7,726 bases of DNA from JBJXDT01 sp046153505. GTDB taxonomy: Bacteria; Pseudomonadota; Gammaproteobacteria; Burkholderiales; Methylophilaceae. Shown here one piece after another: positions 1-6,436 of this stretch. The translations under genes were made by a program, and so were the position numbers. The stretch lies in assembly GCA_046153505.1 (NCBI GenBank), contig JBJXDT010000097.1, positions 1 to 7,726 on the forward strand, in the 5' to 3' direction. The notes below the pieces were generated by a model. That model saw only the letters and a program-made list of their open reading frames with translations, had not been told where the DNA came from and did no database searches. How positions within the stretch are numbered: position 1 is the first letter of the stretch; every line of letters begins with the position of its first letter.

Positions 1-571
1 TGAGCATTTGAATACGACTAATTAAGGTGACACCGTGAGTTACTAATGGGATAACTATTAGCGCGCTCATCATATAGCCCAAATACAAGGGAATATGAAA
101 AGTAAGTTCTAGAGCATAAGCCATAATGGCAGCTTCTAAGGCAAATAAAATAAATGTAAAGGAAGCGTAAATAAATGAAGAGATTGTCGAGCCTATGTAG
201 CCAAACCCTGCACCACGTGTCAGCAAATCCATATCCACGCCATACTTAGCGGCGTAATAGCTAATAGGAATACCCGTAGTGAAAATAATTAGGCCAACGG
301 TAAGAATTGCCCAAAAGGTGTTAATAAAGCCATAGTTCACCAAAATGGTGCCGCCAACTGCTTCTAGCACCAAAAATGAGATAGCGCCAAATGCTGTATT
401 TGATACACGCAAAACTGACCATTTACGGAATGATGCAGGAGTAAATCGAAGTGCGTAATCTTCTAAGGTCTCGTTTGCAACCCACGTATTGTAATCGCGG
501 CGTATCTTCACGATACGTTGCGTTGCTTCACCACCAGTTTTAATTGGCGTAGATATTTCTGCCGTTGCCAA
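1..571 (-). CDS. NCS1 permease-like membrane protein, N-terminal part (possible sensor histidine kinase)
   Basis: Only the first ~190 codons are visible; the frame is open to the left edge. After a soluble N-terminus (residues 1-55) come about four hydrophobic segments near residues 57-78, 84-106, 131-153 and 162-180. The pre-membrane motif ETLEDYALRFTP (34-45) and the stretch DLLTRGAGFGYIGS (115-128) resemble the NCS1 purine/cytosine/allantoin permease fold (the Asp-Tyr-x-Leu lead-in and the R-x-x-FG motif). From memory of the family, close relatives with RRDYNxWVA and EDYALRFTP motifs are often N-terminal halves of long hybrid histidine kinases, but the kinase part would lie outside the window, so a plain permease cannot be excluded. 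The frame has no ATG near its start. I chose TTG at 571 because GGAG (580-577) lies 5 nt ahead; GTG at 577 is the alternative. It lies downstream of the urease operon terminator and is probably transcribed separately. Confidence 0.7.
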   Translation of the reverse strand, partial: MATAEISTPIKTGGEATQRIVKIRRDYNTWVANETLEDYALRFTPASFRKWSVLRVSNTAFGAISFLVLEAVGGTILVNYGFINTFWAILTVGLIIFTTGIPISYYAAKYGVDMDLLTRGAGFGYIGSTISSFIYASFTFILFALEAAIMAYALELTFHIPLYLGYMMSALIVIPLVTHGVTLISRIQML

Positions 572-576
572 ATGCA

Positions 577-580
577 CTCC
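577..580 (-). promoter_or_regulatory. Ribosome binding site deciding a TTG start
   Basis: On the minus strand GGAG is followed by TGCAT and then TTG at 571, a 5-nt spacing. A GTG at 577-575 overlaps the last G of this site, so GTG would have no well-placed Shine-Dalgarno sequence. This favours TTG, though not decisively. Confidence 0.45.
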
Positions 581-606
581 ACTGAATTTATTAATTTTTA
601 TAATGT

Positions 607-635
607 TTGATATGGCTTTGCATTTATTAATGCAA
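607..635 (-). promoter_or_regulatory. Candidate promoter with overlapping inverted repeat
   Basis: On the minus strand, TTGCAT (635-630) and TATCAA (612-607) are separated by 17 nt and could serve as weak -35 and -10 boxes for the gene starting at 571, giving a leader of roughly 30 nt. The -35 box lies inside a perfect inverted repeat, TTGCATT / AATGCAA (arms 618-624 and 629-635, 4-nt spacer). A repeat over the -35 and spacer is a typical operator position. The boxes match consensus only partly (3/6 and 4/6), so the promoter call is tentative; the inverted repeat itself is directly visible. Confidence 0.3.
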
Positions 636-694
636 TAACCATACCTAGATTTAAACTATCCCATAAGTAGTTTAATTGGACTCAGAAAGTAAAG

Positions 695-716
695 ATGTAC
701 GCAATATTGCGTATAT
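695..716. promoter_or_regulatory. Palindrome, candidate operator
   Basis: The core TACGCAATATTGCGTA (698-713) is a perfect 16-bp palindrome. One mismatched pair (697/714) and two further matching pairs extend the symmetry to 695-716. It lies 18 bp beyond the operon terminator's A/T tract boundary in the direction of transcription, and about 125 bp upstream of the permease-like gene. There is no loop, so it looks like a dimer-binding site rather than an RNA hairpin. It shares GCAATA with the edge of the inverted repeat at 618-635. The regulator is unknown. Confidence 0.4.
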
Positions 717-729
717 GAAAAACACAAAT

Positions 730-752
730 AAAAAAAGCGGGGAAACTCCCGC
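730..752 (-). terminator. Rho-independent terminator of the urease operon
   Basis: On the minus strand GCGGG (752-748), a 6-nt loop AGTTTC and CCCGC (741-737) form a fully paired GC-only 5-bp stem, directly followed by six T (736-731) and further T-rich sequence. It lies 26 nt past the hupE stop codon, so it ends the urt-ure-hupE transcript and separates it from the next gene on the same strand. Confidence 0.85.
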
Positions 753-778
753 CTATTAAGATTAAAATTAGCTGCTTT

Positions 779-1342
779 TTAGATTAAATTAAGCATAAAT
801 CCACCTGCAACGAACATGAGAATGGCCAAACCATTTTGAACTGATTTCGCCGCTCGCATACTCATTAGGCCGCTGAATAAGCCTAGAACGTGCAGTAAGC
901 CTGTTGACAACAACATCCCAACTAATGGAGAAACGGCATGCTGTAACTCAGCGCCATGTGCCATGCCATGCATCAAAGCGAAACTGGCTATAAGTCCAAC
1001 TCTCGTAAAAGCTGGTAACTCAACACTTAAACAAATCAATAAGCCCATTGCCATTACACTTGCCGCAATTGCCGTTTCTAGCCCAGAAAAGCCAATACCT
1101 AAAATACCTAGACTAGCACCAATCAACATCATCAACATAAACGTAAGCGGCAATTGCCAGCGCGCTTTACCGCCGATTTTAGCTGCTAAAACACCTACTG
1201 CAAGCATCACTAATAAATGATCCCATCCCGTTAGGGGGTGTAAAAAGCCTACAGAAAAACCCTGCATGTCATGACCAGGATGAGCGAAAGCTAAACATGA
1301 ATTAATTGATAGCGCTAATCCTAATATAATTTGTTTTTTCAT
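779..1342 (-). CDS. hupE/ureJ: HupE/UreJ family nickel permease
   Basis: This is an integral inner-membrane protein of 187 residues, thought to import Ni2+ for the urease metallocentre. An N-terminal signal peptide (Lys-Lys, then a hydrophobic core) has a likely signal peptidase I site after Ala18-Phe-Ala20, so the mature chain would begin HPGHD. About six hydrophobic segments follow. Putative metal ligands typical of HupE/UreJ are visible: HPLTGWDH at 35-42 (His35, Asp41, His42), HGMAHG at 125-130, and His135 and His151. The ATG has a strong AGGAG 7 nt upstream, and the gene starts 12 nt after the ureG stop. It is the last gene before the terminator. The family also occurs in hydrogenase clusters; the urease neighbours make the UreJ role the better reading. 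Metal specificity rests on family knowledge and context. Confidence 0.9.
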   Translation of the reverse strand: MKKQIILGLALSINSCLAFAHPGHDMQGFSVGFLHPLTGWDHLLVMLAVGVLAAKIGGKARWQLPLTFMLMMLIGASLGILGIGFSGLETAIAASVMAMGLLICLSVELPAFTRVGLIASFALMHGMAHGAELQHAVSPLVGMLLSTGLLHVLGLFSGLMSMRAAKSVQNGLAILMFVAGGFMLNLI

Positions 1343-1349
1343 TCAAAAT

Positions 1350-1354
1350 CTCCT
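1350..1354 (-). promoter_or_regulatory. Strong ribosome binding site of hupE/ureJ
   Basis: AGGAG on the minus strand lies 7 nt before the ATG at 1342, in the 12-nt gap after the ureG stop. It is the clearest Shine-Dalgarno sequence in the operon and suggests that the permease is translated independently of ureG. Confidence 0.75.
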
Positions 1355-2008
1355 TTAAAGCATTAACCCTTGTTTTTCAATAAACTGCACAATTTCTTCT
1401 AGGCCCTGATCAATTTTTAGGTTGGTAAAAATAAAAGGGCGTTCACCGCGCATACGTTTTGCATCTACCGACATCACATCAAGTGAGGCGCCTACCAGAG
1501 GTGCCAAATCGATTTTGTTAATAATGAGCAAATCTGACTTTGTGATGCCAGGCCCGCCTTTACGCGGTATTTTTTCTCCAGCAGCCACATCAATTACGTA
1601 TATGGTTAAATCTGATAGTTCGGGGCTGAACGTGGCGGCTAGATTATCCCCACCACTTTCTACAAAAACAATATCTAATGTTTTAAAGCGCTTGCTTAGT
1701 TGATTGACTGCCTCAAGGTTCATTGAGGCATCTTCACGAATTGCTGTGTGCGGGCAACCGCCTGTTTCTACGCCAATAATACGTTCTGGAGACAAGGCCT
1801 CATTACGCGTTAAAAAGTCTGCATCTTCTTTGGTAAAGATATCATTTGTCACAACGGCAATGTTGTATAGATCGCGCAAACGTTTGCATAAGGCCAAAGT
1901 AAGTGCGGTTTTTCCAGAGCCTACCGGGCCACCGATACCAACGCGCAATGGCTCTTTAAACTGCTTGACTTCTGGCGTGGGTGTTGCAAATTGGGTGTGT
2001 ATTTTCAT
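1355..2008 (-). CDS. ureG: Urease accessory GTPase UreG
   Basis: This cytoplasmic SIMIBI-class GTPase powers nickel delivery to apo-urease together with UreD, UreF and UreE. Visible motifs are the P-loop GPVGSGKT (27-34), the invariant metal-binding CPH (Cys85, His87) in GVETGGCPHTAIREDASMN (79-97), ESGGDNLAATFSPEL (117-131), and the guanine-specificity motif NKID (164-167). The length is 217 residues, roughly ten more than the Klebsiella protein, and the excess is a polar N-terminal extension before LRVGIGG. The start codon overlaps the ureF stop by 4 nt (ATGA type) and has no obvious Shine-Dalgarno sequence, so translation is probably coupled to ureF. The gene is intact with all expected motifs. 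Confidence 0.98.
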   Translation of the reverse strand: MKIHTQFATPTPEVKQFKEPLRVGIGGPVGSGKTALTLALCKRLRDLYNIAVVTNDIFTKEDADFLTRNEALSPERIIGVETGGCPHTAIREDASMNLEAVNQLSKRFKTLDIVFVESGGDNLAATFSPELSDLTIYVIDVAAGEKIPRKGGPGITKSDLLIINKIDLAPLVGASLDVMSVDAKRMRGERPFIFTNLKIDQGLEEIVQFIEKQGLML

Positions 2009-2688
2009 GATCTAAATAAGCGACTATATTGAGTTTCGTGTAAGCACCCAGCAATGCTGAGTAACGGATTAAAATTACAGATTTCATCATCTTTTAGCGA
2101 CATGGCTTGTCTCACTAATTCAGGCAAGGTTTCACCGAGTTCGAATAAAATTTTCTGCCCCGCCACTTGGCCTAATGGCACCGATTTCATAGAGACGCTG
2201 ACTTGGTTTTCTAACCAACCCCAAGCATAGCCTTGTAGCATGTCACGCGCGGGGACTTTCCAAACCTGAGCCACGGCTGCATAAACTGTGGGAAATGCTG
2301 GGGTTTGCAGTTGATTGATATTCGCTAGTAAACCCTCTGGTAATTCTTTTAAGTCATTGAGCAAACGCACTAAGGAATAACCCATTTGCTTGGTTTCTGC
2401 CAAAGCTTCTGCGGTATCGCGCCCTGCTAGATAAAACTCATCCCATGCTTGTACGGCCGCGATATCATTTTGCTGCCAAGCAAGATGTAAACGATGCAAC
2501 ACAGGCAACTCAAAATTAGCTTGGTAAGTCTTTAGCACGTCGCCTATCCAAGTTTTTGCACTGTTTAAGTCGTGCACATCACCACACTCTATCGCCCACT
2601 CTGATCCTTGCGAATAACTATACGCACCTACCGGCAACATGGGGCTAGCCAGCTGTAATAAGCGGCTGAGTGCTAAATTACTTGCCAT
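2005..2688 (-). CDS. ureF: Urease accessory protein UreF
   Basis: This all-helical cytoplasmic chaperone binds UreD and UreG in the urease activation complex and is thought to gate GTP hydrolysis and nickel transfer. The family signature LLQLASPMLPVGAYSYSQG covers residues 10-28. The C-terminus NPLLSIAGCLHETQYSRLFRS (207-227) is the conserved tail that contacts UreD and UreG. At 227 residues the length is normal. The start lies inside the end of ureE (11-nt overlap) with AAGG 7 nt upstream. The stop overlaps the ureG start. No odd features. Confidence 0.97.
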   Translation of the reverse strand: MASNLALSRLLQLASPMLPVGAYSYSQGSEWAIECGDVHDLNSAKTWIGDVLKTYQANFELPVLHRLHLAWQQNDIAAVQAWDEFYLAGRDTAEALAETKQMGYSLVRLLNDLKELPEGLLANINQLQTPAFPTVYAAVAQVWKVPARDMLQGYAWGWLENQVSVSMKSVPLGQVAGQKILFELGETLPELVRQAMSLKDDEICNFNPLLSIAGCLHETQYSRLFRS

Positions 2689-3187
2689 GTTTTAGCCTTA
2701 ATGCTGGACGTATATTAGCAATCGCATCTTCGTCAGTCCCGTGGCGATGACCACCACCATAAGCCCCAGCTTCTGGCTCAAATGGCGCAAATGTTTCAGC
2801 CACTTGCATACCCAAACCCAATAGCATGTCTTTAAGCACATAATCTTGCTCTAGCCGCAACCAACCATCGCCAATTTGCAAAGGTACATGGCGATTGCCC
2901 AAGTGATACGCAGCGCACATTAAATCTCGTAGCGTAGGTGCAATCACATTATAAACAGGCTCTTGCGCGGCAATCACTTGGACCACGATGGATTTTCCAT
3001 CCGTGTCGTCTTCAGACTTGAGCAAATCGCCACCGCGCAAAATAATGCCTCGTGTTAAAAACAGAGCCGCTTCTACGCCAGATGCCAACTTGACGCGCAA
3101 ACGGCTTTTTTGACGCAGGTCAAAAGGCAACTCTAGAGTATCGTCAATATGGCCTGCGAGTAAAATTCGTTCAGTTAAGTGAATCAT
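2678..3187 (-). CDS. ureE: Urease accessory protein UreE (nickel metallochaperone)
   Basis: UreE is a cytoplasmic nickel-binding dimer that hands Ni2+ to UreG. The 169 residues form an N-terminal peptide-binding-like domain (about 1-75) and a metal-binding domain (about 76-140) with the conserved AYHLGNRHVPLQ (93-104; His95, and His100 at the expected dimer-interface metal site). The C-terminal tail has only a short His-containing patch, GGGHRHGTDED (144-154), plus His167, far less histidine-rich than the Klebsiella tail, so nickel storage is probably limited. The start codon is preceded by eight A and a C, with no Shine-Dalgarno sequence in the 18-nt gap after ureC. Its end overlaps ureF by 11 nt. 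Confidence 0.96.
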   Translation of the reverse strand: MIHLTERILLAGHIDDTLELPFDLRQKSRLRVKLASGVEAALFLTRGIILRGGDLLKSEDDTDGKSIVVQVIAAQEPVYNVIAPTLRDLMCAAYHLGNRHVPLQIGDGWLRLEQDYVLKDMLLGLGMQVAETFAPFEPEAGAYGGGHRHGTDEDAIANIRPALRLKHGK

Positions 3188-3205
3188 GTTTTTTTTAAAT
3201 AGTCA

Positions 3206-4909
3206 TTAAAATAAAAAGTAACGTTGTGCCATTGGCAACACAGTTGCGGGTTCACAGGTTAAATTCATCCCGTCTGCCAACACCACATACGTTTCTGGGT
3301 CTACTTCAATATTGGGCATCCAGTTATTATGTATCATGTCTTTTTTCTTCACATCACGCGTGCCTTTCACCGCCACCAATGGCTTGTTTAAGCCTAATGC
3401 TGAGACGGCGGGGTTTTGCAAAGCTGCTTGTGAAACAAAAGTGACTGAGGTTTTGAGCGCCCCACCAAATGATCCAAACATAGGGCGATAATGCACAGGT
3501 TGCGGCGTTGGTATAGATGCATTTGGGTCGCCCATCGCAGCAGCAGCAATCATACCGCCCTTTAAAATAGTAGAAGGTTTTACCCCAAAAAAAGCAGGTC
3601 GCCATAATACTAAATCGGCCAATTTACCTACTTCTAATGAGCCAACAATGTGCGATACACCATGAGTCAAGGCTGGATTAATCGTATATTTGGCGATATA
3701 GCGTTTAACTCTGAAGTTATCGTTATCTGCAGCATCTTCGGCCAAACTGCCACGCTGAATTTTCATTTTGTGTGCGGTTTGCCAAGTGCGGATAATCACC
3801 TCGCCCACACGTCCCATGGCTTGCGAGTCGGACGACATCATGGAAAATGCCCCTAGATCATGCAAAATATCTTCTGCGGCAATGGTTTCGCGGCGTATAC
3901 GGCTTTCTGCAAAAGCAATATCCTCAGCAATAGCTGGATCTAAGTGATGGCATACCATCAGCATGTCTAGATGCTCATCAATCGTATTAACGGTAAATGG
4001 GCGCGTGGGGTTAGTGGAAGATGGCAACACATTGGCATAGCCTGCAGCTTTGATAATATCGGGCGCATGCCCTCCACCTGCCCCTTCGGTATGGAAGGTA
4101 TGAATGGTGCGGTCTTTAAACGCACCTATAGTCGTTTCCACAAAGCCTGACTCATTAAGCGTATCCGAGTGAATCGCGACTTGTACATCCATTTCTTCTG
4201 CCACATTTAAGCAGTTATCAATTGCAGCAGGCGTCGTACCCCAGTCTTCGTGTAGTTTTAAACCAATGGCGCCTGCTTCAATTTGCTCTCGCAATGGGTC
4301 TGGAAGACTGACATTCCCCTTACCCAAGAATCCTAAATTCATTGGGAAGGCTTCTGCCGCTTGCAACATTTTATGGATATGCCAAGGTCCGGGTGTACAA
4401 GTGGTCGCAAAAGTGCCAGTGGCTGGGCCTGTACCGCCGCCTATCATGGTCGTGACACCCGACATCAGCGCCTCTTCAATTTGCTGTGGGCAAATAAAAT
4501 GGATGTGGGTATCAATACCGCCTGCAGTGATAATCATACCCTCGCCTGCAATCACCTCTGTACCACCTCCAATTGCAATCGTCACATCAGGCTGAATATC
4601 CGGATTGCCTGCCTTGCCTATGGCTGATATATAGCCATCTTTAATGCCAATATCGGCTTTAACAATACCCCAATGGTCGATAATCAGCGCATTCGTAATC
4701 ACTGTATCAGGAACTTCTGCAGACACTTTTTGGCCTTGTCCCATGCCGTCACGAATCACCTTACCACCACCAAATTTTACTTCTTCACCATATACGGTGA
4801 AGTCTTTTTCAACTTCTACCCATAACTCTGTATCCGCCAAGCGCACTTTGTCACCCACGGTAGGGCCGAACATTTCTGCATAAGCTTGTTTGTCTATTTT
4901 TGCAGCCAT
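3206..4909 (-). CDS. ureC: Urease subunit alpha (catalytic)
   Basis: This is the catalytic subunit of the nickel urease (EC 3.5.1.5): urea + H2O to ammonia and carbamate. At 567 residues it has the length of other bacterial alpha subunits. All active-site residues are present, each offset by +1 from Klebsiella numbering: His135 and His137 (THIH), Lys218 to be carbamylated and His220 (KLHEDWG), His247 (AIHSDTLNESGF), His273 (HTFHTEGAGGGHAPD), flap Cys320-His321 (MVCHHLD), and Asp361 (SSDSQAMGR). The C-terminus PMAQRYFLF is the conserved family end. The ATG shares one base with the ureB stop (TAATG), and GGAG inside ureB lies 10 nt upstream, suggesting coupled translation. It assembles with UreA and UreB as (ABC)3 in the cytoplasm. 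Confidence 0.99.
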   Translation of the reverse strand: MAAKIDKQAYAEMFGPTVGDKVRLADTELWVEVEKDFTVYGEEVKFGGGKVIRDGMGQGQKVSAEVPDTVITNALIIDHWGIVKADIGIKDGYISAIGKAGNPDIQPDVTIAIGGGTEVIAGEGMIITAGGIDTHIHFICPQQIEEALMSGVTTMIGGGTGPATGTFATTCTPGPWHIHKMLQAAEAFPMNLGFLGKGNVSLPDPLREQIEAGAIGLKLHEDWGTTPAAIDNCLNVAEEMDVQVAIHSDTLNESGFVETTIGAFKDRTIHTFHTEGAGGGHAPDIIKAAGYANVLPSSTNPTRPFTVNTIDEHLDMLMVCHHLDPAIAEDIAFAESRIRRETIAAEDILHDLGAFSMMSSDSQAMGRVGEVIIRTWQTAHKMKIQRGSLAEDAADNDNFRVKRYIAKYTINPALTHGVSHIVGSLEVGKLADLVLWRPAFFGVKPSTILKGGMIAAAAMGDPNASIPTPQPVHYRPMFGSFGGALKTSVTFVSQAALQNPAVSALGLNKPLVAVKGTRDVKKKDMIHNNWMPNIEVDPETYVVLADGMNLTCEPATVLPMAQRYFLF

Positions 4910-5217
4910 TATTTAAGTGCTCCCATGACTTTACCCGCAAACCCATACACTTTTCTATCACCCGCCAAAGCCACCAACTCCACAGTGCGTGTTTGGCCAG
5001 GCTCAAAACGAACGGCTGTTCCTGAAGCAATATTTAATCTAAACCCGTAGGCTGCTTGTCTATCAAAACTAAGCGCCTCATTAGTTTCAAAGAAATGGTA
5101 ATGTGAGCCCACTTGTATCGGTCTATCACCTTTATTAGATACATTTAGCGTCACAGTCGCTCGGCCAACGTTCAGAGCAATGTCACCTTTTGCTACTTTC
5201 ATTTCGCCTGGAATCAT
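4909..5217 (-). CDS. ureB: Urease subunit beta
   Basis: This structural, non-catalytic subunit of the (alpha-beta-gamma)3 urease helps position UreC and is reported to take part in UreD/UreF docking. The 102 residues match the free-standing bacterial beta subunit from end to end: MIPGEMKV start, GDRPIQVGSHYHFFETN (36-52), FDRQAAYGFRLNI (55-67), GTAVRFEPGQTRTVELV, and the FAGKVMGALK end. It is separate rather than fused to UreA, unlike the Helicobacter type. AAAGG 6 nt before the ATG serves as ribosome binding site. It begins 9 nt after ureA and overlaps ureC by one base. Confidence 0.98.
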   Translation of the reverse strand: MIPGEMKVAKGDIALNVGRATVTLNVSNKGDRPIQVGSHYHFFETNEALSFDRQAAYGFRLNIASGTAVRFEPGQTRTVELVALAGDRKVYGFAGKVMGALK

Positions 5218-5226
5218 ATAAAGCCT

Positions 5227-5529
5227 TTAAGGTATAGGGTGATGAACTGTTACCAATTTAGTGCCATCAGGAAAAGTCGCCTCAATTTGTATATCAGGAA
5301 TCATCTCAGCGATGCCTTCCATCACATCTTCGCGCTTAAGCAAAGTTGCACCATAACTCATGAGTTCAGCCACAGTTTTGCCATCTCGCGCACCTTCCAT
5401 AATGGCGGCTGAAATATAAGCAATTGCTTCTGGGTAGTTTAGTTTCAAACCTCTCGCTTTACGGCGCTCAGCTAGTAAAGCTGCAGTAAAAATAAGAAGT
5501 TTATCTTTTTCTCTTGGTGTTAATTCCAT
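5227..5529 (-). CDS. ureA: Urease subunit gamma
   Basis: This is the smallest structural subunit of urease and forms the core contact of the trimer of trimers. The 100-residue sequence fits the family over its full length: MELTPREKDKLLIFTAA start, ARGLKLNYPEAIAYIS (25-40), MEGARDGKTVAELM (44-57), and the MIPDIQIEATFPDGTKLVTV end (76-95). The start lies 19 nt after the ureD stop, with a weak AGAG about 8 nt upstream. It is first of the three structural genes in the order ureA-ureB-ureC. Confidence 0.98.
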   Translation of the reverse strand: MELTPREKDKLLIFTAALLAERRKARGLKLNYPEAIAYISAAIMEGARDGKTVAELMSYGATLLKREDVMEGIAEMIPDIQIEATFPDGTKLVTVHHPIP

Positions 5530-5548
5530 GGGTTAAGCTCTTTAAAAT

Positions 5549-6433
5549 TCAGGTGTTCCAAATACGCGGCCTAGTAACTTCTCGCTTCGCATACCAAGGA
5601 CGTAAAATTTGCCATAGACTCTCAAAATAGTGACGCGCACATTGTGCAGATTGTCCAACATAGCGCGCTGAAAATATAGCTGGCATTGCTGTGGCCGCAT
5701 ACTTTGCTTGCTCATCCAATGCTAAGCTAGGCTTTACTTCTCGACAAGCCACCATTAAATCCGCTGGCACTTCACCTGCCGCAATCACAAAACTGGCACT
5801 CACCACGTTCTCCCCTAAGCATGACAAAGATTTCAGCGTCATTAAATCAGGGCTTAAACGCGCGCATTCTTGCCATATCAGTTTATCATTTCTGCGAATA
5901 CTAAGGCGTTGATGAAAATTTCCCATCAACCATTGCTCTGCTTGCGCTTGGCGACCAAAACATAAAATTTCCCATCCTGCATACTTGGCATTGGCAGTCA
6001 AAGCAATGTCCGCCGAAAATTCAACTTGTGATCCATTAAATAAAATGTTTTCTTGTGGCAACCATTCTAAGCATGCATTTTTTTCTAGACAAAACGCCAA
6101 ATGCTGACTAGCAAATTGCCCATTCGCTTTATACCACTTGCCCGCACCTGGGGAGGTGAGCAATGCATGCGCATTTTCACCTATCTGCACATTTAGTGTA
6201 AGTGCATCACCTCCAGCCACCCCGCCAGGTGGGTGAACTAAAATGGCGTGACATACCCTTTCCCCCTCTGGATGCAAACTTTTTTGCACCACAAGCGGAC
6301 CAACGTGATTTTTTTTTGCTAGAAATGTACGCCCTGCATCACGCTCAAATGCTAGATTCAACGTGGCCTGCCAAGCGCTGCTTGGCTTAGCTGTAGAGTA
6401 GTCTAGGGTATTTGAAAACGTTACATCATCCAT
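5549..6433 (-). CDS. ureD: Urease accessory protein UreD
   Basis: This chaperone (UreH in some organisms) binds apo-urease directly, recruits UreF and UreG, and is proposed to provide an internal channel for nickel. The 294 residues are slightly above the common 270-290. Family blocks visible are GPLVVQKSLHPEG (45-57), ILVHPPGGVAGGD (64-76) and LLTSPGAGKWYK (91-102), with the C-terminal region SLWQILRPWYAKREVTRPRIWNT. The gene begins only 3 nt after the urtE stop, tying urea uptake and urease maturation into one transcript. A run of nine A (6317-6309) spans codons 39-42 in the mRNA. The frame is intact. The sequence is less conserved than UreA-C, as usual for UreD. Confidence 0.96.
   Translation of the reverse strand: MDDVTFSNTLDYSTAKPSSAWQATLNLAFERDAGRTFLAKKNHVGPLVVQKSLHPEGERVCHAILVHPPGGVAGGDALTLNVQIGENAHALLTSPGAGKWYKANGQFASQHLAFCLEKNACLEWLPQENILFNGSQVEFSADIALTANAKYAGWEILCFGRQAQAEQWLMGNFHQRLSIRRNDKLIWQECARLSPDLMTLKSLSCLGENVVSASFVIAAGEVPADLMVACREVKPSLALDEQAKYAATAMPAIFSARYVGQSAQCARHYFESLWQILRPWYAKREVTRPRIWNT
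6309..6317. repeat. Nine-base A/T homopolymer inside ureD
   Basis: Nine T in a row on the plus strand (A on the coding strand) cover the last base of codon 39 to the second base of codon 42 of ureD. This is the longest homopolymer I noticed in the window. A single-base slip would truncate UreD near its N-terminus. The present length keeps the frame open. Confidence 0.9.
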
Positions 6434-6436
6434 GCC

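Noticed and set aside
963..1220. Plus-strand open frame antisense to hupE
   Set aside because: It is a shadow of the hupE codons, with no convincing ribosome site or recognisable motif. The same holds for the other plus-strand frames at 1422-2015, 3226-3444, 3650-3856, 4266-4883, 5691-5912, 6202-6600, 6705-6899 and 7113-7726.
3188..3205. Possible terminator between ureC and ureE because of the T/A tract
   Set aside because: No GC-rich stem precedes the tract, and the tract is A rather than T on the transcribed strand's mRNA, so it cannot act as an intrinsic terminator.
3354..3605. Minus-strand open frame of 83 codons
   Set aside because: It lies wholly inside ureC in another frame, where the UreC frame is strongly conserved. 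The predicted peptide shows no family resemblance.
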